A stretch of DNA of 64,000 nt from Roridomyces roridus (Eukaryota > Basidiomycota > Agaricomycetes > Agaricales > Mycenaceae). The notes below the pieces were generated by a model. The model was given only the letters and a program-made list of their open reading frames with translations. It was not told the origin of the DNA and did no database searches. The stretch covers positions 806,001-870,000 of the forward strand of contig JARKIF010000017.1 in assembly GCA_029378245.1 (NCBI GenBank), given 5' to 3'. The position numbers were made by a program, and so were the translations under genes. This document shows, one piece after another, positions 12,901 through 21,900 of this stretch (its first letter is position 1; every line of letters starts with the position of its first letter).

Positions 12901-15900
12901 GAGTCATAGAGATGAGCTCAAAGCAATATGGCCCCAGGTGCATACCTTGAAGCTGACTTGCAAATGAATCAGTGAAAATGCTGATCTGACTGAAGGCACT
13001 GATAATGTCCATTGAGCCTGTGATCCAGGGGCTCATGAACTTGATGGCATGTCTAATTATCCATTGCAAGTGACAACTTACCTAAGACTCTCCAACAGAC
13101 AAGGCAATTGTGTGATACTGCCTGCAACAGACTGTTGCCTACATTGTGCATTCCCTAGATTTTCCCTGGTGATACAAATAGCTCAGGGGATCTCTGATAG
13201 TGTACAGACAGGCTTAAGAGCCAGAGATCACTGATTCATGGACTCAGAAACACAAGTTTGAAGAGCATACATTTTGTGATCAATTCAGTGATTGGGCACT
13301 AAGGAGGTGGAATAAAGCAGATCAGAGACTAGAAATGGGCAAAGGACGTTCAGAGCACATCAAATGAGCTTTATATCATCAGATTTGGCGAAGAACTGAG
13401 AGAGTTCTGTTCAAGTGGTGTCCGAGCAAATGGCCGAAATCTTACCTTACAACCGTGACATCCCTCCACCCATCCAGATGCAGCTTGTTCATTTTCCACT
13501 TCAATGGATGTATTGGCAACTAGGAACATGTTCCACCTAAGTTTCAGCCATTGATTGGGCCTACAGAACCCCCCAGAGCAGGAACTCAGGGCATCAGTGC
13601 AAAATGATCCTGGTTGTATCTCAGGTCACAACCCCTAGCTGTGTGATTTCTCATATCAGGCTGGTAACTTATGCCCATTGAATATCCTTTAGGCCATAGG
13701 ATTGAGCACATGAACTGTACAGGAGGAGAAATGGTGCAGAGTTGATTTTGACCAAGTTGTGGCAGAATCTCTTTGGACTGACTGGATGCTGTGAAACTAA
13801 CTTTCGGTTCCAGTTTGGAGAGTATCTGGGCGTCCCAGAACTGTTGAGATCACATAGAACAGTCTCTCTATCAGCTCATACCACAAGATCAATCACTGGC
13901 TTGATGCACCTGGTATTATTCCCCAATGGTCTGAGCACTTAGTTTTCAGCAATGAGGTTCATTGAATCATATGTGAAAACACTGAGGAGGATCCTATAAA
14001 CTATTGAACAAGGCTAGCAAATGTGATCATGAATTGCAACAAGGGCTCTCTATTCAACCCATACAGTGTCCTGATCATGTTCTGTTGCTTTCCAATAGGA
14101 GCAAAAGGATGTATAATGCATCCCAGAACAATGTCTGACCAGCATGCATCCCAGCATGCAGAGAGTTCTGCTTAAATTCACTCAAACTGGTGAAAATTCC
14201 CTTTTTGGGAAAAAAGCGTAGTGGCTCATGTCAATCAGGGCTGTCATCAAGTCCGGAAGTTGAAGCATTTCACAAGGTTCTGCTCACATTGAGGGTTTGC
14301 TTGTGATGAAAATGCATACCAAATGAATGGTGTTACACATTTCTGGGTACAGAGGGAAAGCCAAGAGAAAAAAAGGGGGCACCCGGGTTTTGATGCCAGC
14401 TTTTCCACAGTGTTTGGCATTCCCTGAGCTAACCAAGCATTTCCAGTCAAAGGTATATAGGAAGCTCCTGTAGGCCGGAATGCGGGCCACAACTTTGATG
14501 TCCATCATGATTTGATGGCTGATGTGATGAGCCGCATCTGCAATTGATCAACAGTGGCTACTGGCAATGACCATCAGAAAATGATCTAACTCATCACCAT
14601 CAAAAAATGATCCGTCTATCAAAAATGATTCATCCATCCATCACCATCAAAAATGATCCAGCGATAACCGCGATCAAACAACAGCGATCAATCTGAGAAT
14701 GAAAACTATGCCATTAAAAAAGCCATTTGAAATGTGAAATTAAACTCAGAAATAAAACCCTGAGGCCCTCGAAAACAACGGGACATTGCATTACCATCCA
14801 TCTCACGGGCGGTGAGAGACCGTCAATAATGCAACATTGCCCCCACCTATCACCGGGGGCATTGCATTAATGGTACAGTTATTACTCTACAACATCACCC
14901 TTACAACTCACACCCAACTCACACCCACTTACGGTCATACTCCAAAGTCATCGAAATGACTACCCAAATGATCACATTACCAGCCTTGTTGGCCTCGGAA
15001 AAGCTCCAGGCAAACAAGTTGAACTATCCTACTTTCAAAGTGTTCATCGAGGAGCACGCGGCAAGCAAGGGCTTGTCGGGGTATCTCGACGGTACTATCA
15101 CCAAACCATCCATCGTCACTCTTCCCACCGGCACCGCACCACCCGGGCCTACACCAGTCTTCTCCACGGCTCCATCGCGCGAGGAATTCCTGTATCGTGA
15201 TGGGGTTCTCCGTTCACTCATTGTGACGAATATCATTGACCCCATTGGCCTTGGTGTCAAGCGTGATGGAACGGCGAAAGAGTGCTGGGATTCTGTCATC
15301 AACGCATGCGCCAAAAAGAGCGATGCAGCGCTCTCACTGGCCCAGAGCGAGCTTCAGTCCATCAAGTTCACGGGGACATCGCGTGCCGAGCTTGATATGC
15401 TCGTCAATAATATCCGAAGCAAAGCCCACGCGGTTCGAATGATGGGAGGCACGGTGGAAGACAAGGAGCAGAAGAACATACTTATTCGTGCGTTGCCTCC
15501 CGATCCCCGCTGGCTTGGGCTTCAGGGAGCATTATTTTCTGCGGCTGACCTTGACGACGCATTTGCACTCATCAAAACCGTCGCTATCAACACCGGGATG
15601 CCGGAGAACACGACGGTCACCGTTGACCCCATCGCGCTCAATACCTCGTTTTCGAAACGCCGTTGCACCAACCCTGGGTGTAAAGCAATCAATAAAACGA
15701 GTCACACCATTGATAACTGCTATTGGCCCGGCGGAGGAAAAGAGGGGCAGTTTCCGCCCAACTTCGGTCGTAACAAACCGCGGGCCAACCAGGCAACCGC
15801 CCCGGAACAGCAGACCCCTGCGGTACACCGAGTTTTGATGGCTCGCATGTTGCCGTCGGAGAACTCTACACCGCATGACCCTCCGACCCGGAAGTACCCC

Positions 15901-18900
15901 CGGCCTACGGTTGAAGAAGTGGAGGACGAGGATTCGATGCTTCCCAAGGCTGTCATCCCAAGAGTTGTACCAGCGAAAGAACCAACTCACCCTACTGTCC
16001 CCGTTACCAACCCGACCTCGAGTACCAGGAAGTACCCTCGCCCTACGGTTGAAGAAGTGGAGGACGAGGATCCCATGCTCCCTAAGAGCATTCGGATCTC
16101 GTCGTCACCTGCCGATTCTATCACCGCCGCCGAATATGGACTAGATTCCGACATCTCTCCAAATGCGTTCGCCACTCGTACATTCGAGAATCACTCACCA
16201 GGCGTGACTCTCACTTTCATTGATTCCGGCGCCAGCGATCACTTCTTCTGCAACCGCGAGGATTTCGCGACGTACGAAGCCATCGCCGTTCGAACGGGCA
16301 AATCGGCGCTAGCTTCCGAGGGTGACTTTCCCATTGTTGGAAAGGGCTGCGTCACGAAGGTATTCAACGTTAACGGCAAGTTGGTGCAGCTCACCTTCAA
16401 AAATGCCCTACATGCGCCCTCCCTCGCCGCAAACTTGATTTCTGTCAGCCAATTTGACAAGGCGGGACTGTATTCAACTTTCGGCGGTGGTAGAGTCGAT
16501 ATCCGTGACGGAGAAGCTGGAGAGTTGCTTCTGAACGGCCGAGGGTCAGAAGGGATGTATGTTGTGGAAGCGGAGAGCACGCACGCCAAAATTTCCACGG
16601 CCCGCCCAACAAACTTGGCAACATGGCACCGTCGCATGGCTCACGGAAGCGCGACTACCATCGAAGAAATGCGCACAAAGAACCTGGTTGAAGGATTGGA
16701 CATCACCGACCACAAGATCGATGGCAAATGCGTTAGCTGTCGAGCGGGACGTCAGCATGCACGGGCATACGATGGGAGCTCGGATGCGGACGTACCCGTC
16801 CTACATCTTACTTCATTCGATCTCTGGGGACCAGCTCGCGTGGCATCTCCCGGAGGCAATACCTATATGATGGTTTTGGTCGACAGCGGTACCTCACACA
16901 AGCACACTGCTTACCTCAAGGACAAGAGTGACGACTCAACGATTGCCGCGTTCGAAGAGTATCGTGCCATGGCAGAACGACAGACCGGGAAGGCTATCAA
17001 GAAGGTCCGCACGGACAAAGCCTTTGGATCTCGCCGTTGGAAGGAATATTTCAAGAAACACGGCATCATCCACCAGGAAACCGTGCCATACTCGTCGGCG
17101 GAAAATGGTCTGGCTGAGAGAGCCATCCAGACCATTACCGAGGACATCCGAACCCTCCTCGCTGACTCGGGGCTCCCCGAGCGATACTGGGCAGCAGCCG
17201 GCGCCTTCTCCACTTACACGCGCAATCGTATGCCGTCCCGTCGTCATCCCGGCAAAATCCCTCAAGAGGCCTTCGATGGTGAGCGGCAGGATATCTCACA
17301 CCTGCGAGTTTTCGGCTGCAAGTGCAGCGCGAGAGTAAATGTTGTGAACGGACAACGGGTGGATGGCCACAGCAAATTGGAAACACGTTCAATTCCGGCA
17401 ACGTTCATTGGATACGGCACAGGAGCTGGTAACTATATCCTGATTGACGAGGATGGGCATCAGTTCGAGAGCCGGAACGTGGATTTTGACGAAGGAATCC
17501 CGCACCGTACTGTGGATCTGGGGGAGCAACTCTGGATGGACGAAGCCGCGGAGAGCTTGCCCCAAACCGCCAACGATGCCCTGGAATCCGCTCAGCTCCA
17601 GAATGACTTGACAACGGGGACATTGAACCTTGATTCTACTTCAGCGCCCCAATCGTCACACGAGACACCAGTGACTCGTCCGAAGGCACCGAGGGATATC
17701 AGCAGTGTGATCAGCGAGGCCAACATTCTCGAGGGTACCCGCCGCACTCGGAGTGGCCAGCCTCAGGCGTCGTTCGCGGCTACATATCCTACAGAGCCAA
17801 TTCAGCGTTTGAATGCAGAGCTGGACGACGCAATTGCGGCCATGTTGACGTCGTCCAACCCGGACAAACTCTACGCACCGAAGACGTACACTGAGGCTAT
17901 CAAACTCGACGCTGCGCGGTGGACCGCCGCGAAGGATGTCGAAATGGCATTGCATGAGAAGAAAGGCACCTGGGAATTGCAGAAACCGCCACCCGACGCA
18001 AATGTGATGGCCTCAAAGTGGGTGTACGGCGTCAAAAAGGACGGCGAGGGGAATTGGTTGCGCGACAAGGCACGCCTCGTCGGCAAAGGCTTCACCCAGG
18101 TGTATGGCATCGACTACGAGGAGACCTGGGCAGCCGTAGCCCGCCTCGAGTCGATCCGGATGACCGCCGCAATCGCTGCGAATCGTAATCTGCACCTGTG
18201 GCAAGTCGACTTTGAAGCGGCGTACCTGAACAGTGAGACCAAAGAGGAGATCTATATGGCCCAGCCGCGTGGATACGAAGTGCCGGGCAAGAAAGATTGG
18301 GCGTGCCGTCTGAAAAAGACCATCTATGGAACTATGCAGGGTGGTCGAGACTGGGCGGCGACTCTGGGGGAGACTTACAGCAATCTCGGATACATTGCTT
18401 CGAAAGCCGACCCCTGCGTTCGCGTCAAAATCTCCGACGACGGCGGATATACGTTGACGGACACGTACACGGATGTCGTCTGGGGAGCTTCTTCGTCTAT
18501 CGAGGAGGGGGAGACACGGAAGGCAGAGCTGGCGAAAGCTTGGGACCTGAAAGATGTGGGGGAGACTCACCGGCTGCTCGGGATGCGTGTCGAGCAAGAC
18601 TTGGAAGCTGGTACCGTCACACTGTCTCAACGCGCTTACTTCGAGAAGATGCTGGCCGACTTTGGTCTGGAAAACATCAAGTTGCGGTCCACTCCGCTTC
18701 CGGTTGGAACGATCCTCGATTCGACGATGTCGCCCACCACCCCCGAGGACCGCGCCGAGATGGTGGGGAAGCCATACCGCGAGCTCGTGGGATCGCTGAT
18801 GTGGGGACAGCTCGCTACTCGGGCCGACCTGTCATATGCCGTGAGCGTCTTCTCACGCTTCCAAACCAATCCCGGAATCGAACATTGGCGCGCGCTAATG

Positions 18901-21900
18901 CACACGGTTGGCTACGTCCGCAACACTCTCGATTACGCCCTCGTCTATTCGCGTGATGCGCCCATCACACCGACTGGATACTTCGATGCCGACTACGCCG
19001 GATGCACTGATACCCGCCGTTCAACATCCGGCCATGTGTTCATCATGGCAGGAGCACCGGTGTGTTGGGGTTCGAAACGACAAGCGACTGTCGCGCTTTC
19101 CACGGTGGAAGCTGAATACATTTCCCTCACGCGCGCTGCTCAACAAATGAAGTGGATGCATTCGTGGATGGCCGAAGTTGGAATGGAGCAGGAATTGCCC
19201 GCGATCCTGTACGGTGACAATCGTGGCGCCGTCGATCTTGCCAAGACCACGAAATCCCACAGCAAAGTCAAACACATCGACATCCGTTATCATTATGTCC
19301 GGGAACTGGTCCACAACGGCGAACTGAAGGTCAACCATATCCGTGGGACGGAAAATCCGGCAGACCTATTCACGAAGCCGCTTCCTCGCCTCACGCATGA
19401 ACGCTACCTCGCCGAATTGAACATTGTTCGTCACGGCTAGTTGCCGGGTCTGGGGGAGTGTTGTAGGAGACCCGGACATCCAACGTGACCGTGTTCAACT
19501 GCCTGAATACATCTTCCATTCTTCCTCTCTAATTAAGGTACAGATCCTGAATGGTTCTACCTATCTCTATTTCCATTTATTCCCCTGTTTGATCTACTTA
19601 CTATTTCATATTGTAGATAGGCAAGCTGTATAAGTACAAGCCTACCTAGATGAATATACCTTATCTGTTCTTCATCCCACAACAAAGCTCACCACCAGTA
19701 TCCTCGGATGGTTTCAATTCATGAGAGGTCGGCGAGCCGCAAATCACGACTTACGTCCGAATTTGGTCAATCGTGGCCGGCATTCCATAGTCTGTGATCA
19801 AGTAGAACCACAGAGCAGCCCAAAGGAGACCAATATGGATGGCATCCATAACCCTTGCCACCGATGAGCATTGAAGTAAAATCTCGCGCCGGCAATGAAA
19901 CACTCACCAAACCAAAGCGACCTTGAACAAGGGAGAAAATGAAGCGGAGGCTCGGATTGAGGGAGCCGACTGACCACCAGCTTGAGACGGAGGGGGTCAT
20001 CCTTGTAGGTTTTGAAGTAAAACACAGCTTGGACATGCGTGGCCCCGGAGAGGCTACGGAATGAATGAAAATGCATGACACCCGACGCGTGTGGTACCTA
20101 CACCGTATAAAGTCATTTTTCGTCAAATATATGTGCTTGCATTGGGACTATCTTGTGTGCAAACAACGGGCATTTATGTACAATTATCATGAGCTTGTGT
20201 ATCTTTAATGTACATCTATCATGAGCTTGTACATTGTTATTGTACATTGCATCATGTACAGAGGCACCACTTTCATGTACATGGACATGGGCATGTGCCC
20301 GCCGAACATGTACATGCACTTCTATGTTGTACATGCACATTGCACAGATGTACAATTCAACATGTGCATGTACATTCACCTAGTGATCCGCCATCCCAAT
20401 GTTTTCCATCAAATATCTGAAACCGTGGGAATCCCAACGATCATGGCATCATTTCCCAACTATTCTCGGACTCCCACATCAAACCCAACTGCTGTGGCAA
20501 TTCCCAACCCAATCCAACTATGGTTGGGTCCCTGATGTGTATCAGTGGCAACATTTGGCCATTCTTGTAGTATTTGAATCAATTTCTGCAGTTCCAAGTC
20601 AGGCACAGTGAAATACCATCATTTCTGAATGATGCTTTGATCAAGCCATGATAGCAGCAAGTGTGGAGGATATGAGGCATTGTCATAGCTGATTTCTGTC
20701 TGAGGCTACTGTGCCATGGTATTTGAAGGATGCCAGCCAGAATTCCAAGGTTAGGAAACTCTCCCTGGCCATACTCCAACTTTGTGCAACCAAAATCCAC
20801 TGTGTAGGACCCAGTCTCCCACAGCCACAGATTTTTATCTTGCTCTCTTCATTGTCTCCTGACTCTCTTCATCATGGTTCCAGCTCCTAGTAACTTGGTC
20901 CCCTATCATGTATGGTATCATTTAGGTTTTACATCAACCAACCTTCAACCCAATCAAACTGTAGGAGTCCATGTCGCAATCTCCGATGCGACCGACACTT
21001 GAACTGTTGAACACAACAATTTTAAGTGCCCTTTTTTTTACTGTAGACCAGGTTGATTTGACTGACCTCCACAAGACCTCCATTTTTGATGCTCAACTTC
21101 AGCCAACAGACATTTCAAATCTGGCTGAGCTGTGAGTACAAGAATAATGAGCCTCAATTCCTCGAGTAATACCTGTTGGAGTTGAGAGCAAACCGAACAC
21201 GAGGCTATGGCGTAGAGCTCGGGTTCAACACGCTTCCCGAAGCCCGAAGCCTGCCTGATGGGAGACCGAGCCACCCCCGAGCCTCATTCCAACCATGTAG
21301 TTTGTGTATATACAATTTTGTACTGCTTTCATGGATTAAGTTGCACCCAAAGAACTCAGAATAGGCAGAATGAAATGTTAGACTGTGGAATAAGAATGTA
21401 GCTATCCTTAGTTCAACCGGCTCTCTCCCAACTCTGTTGGGAATTTGGGTTTCTAGCACATCATGCTTCTTGCGTGCTTCGCCACCCTCGAGAACCTGCT
21501 GGAATATTCCCTTTCGCTGACTGATACAGTTTCTTAGATTTTCGTAGAACATTCTAGTTACATTGTAAAGTAGTATATAAGCCTGCTGAAATGTAGGCGT
21601 TGGGCATCCAGAAGAGCAAGAGCTTGACCAGAGCCCGCGCAGCGACGATTGCAATTGATTCGAAGGCCATACTCACCCTGGGTCCTACTCATTAACCGGC
21701 AATATAACTACCAAGCTTAAGGGCCTGAATTCTTCAGATTTGATTTAGAAATACATGAGAGAGACGTATACAGCTCAAGCATCAAGTCACAATATTTGCA
21801 CCCCGTGAGTGGCACGAGGTAGACGTGCTAAGGGTCGAAGAACGGGGCTACGAAGCCAGCAATTCCCCCTTGCGCTCAAGCCCGGCATTCTCAACGCCAT

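Larger units (their letters stand above)
11499..19684 (+). mobile_element. Ty1/Copia LTR retrotransposon with nested DNA elements
   Basis: A complete element: two 226 bp LTRs that I read as identical, TG...CA ends, and a 5 bp target duplication AAGCT (11494-11498 and 19685-19689). It has a primer-binding site right after the 5' LTR, a purine-rich tract before the 3' LTR, and one uninterrupted 1494-codon Gag-Pol frame. Without the nested TIR element it would be about 5.1 kb, normal for Copia. It lies antisense to DUF6534 copy C, in an intron, a few bases downstream of a 5' splice site (exon end 'GTG', then GTGAGC). Identical LTRs point to a recent insertion. Confidence 0.95.

Noticed and set aside
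15024..19338. Many antisense frames across the Copia pol region (for example 18013-18630)
   Set aside because: Shadows of the Gag-Pol frame with no independent similarity.
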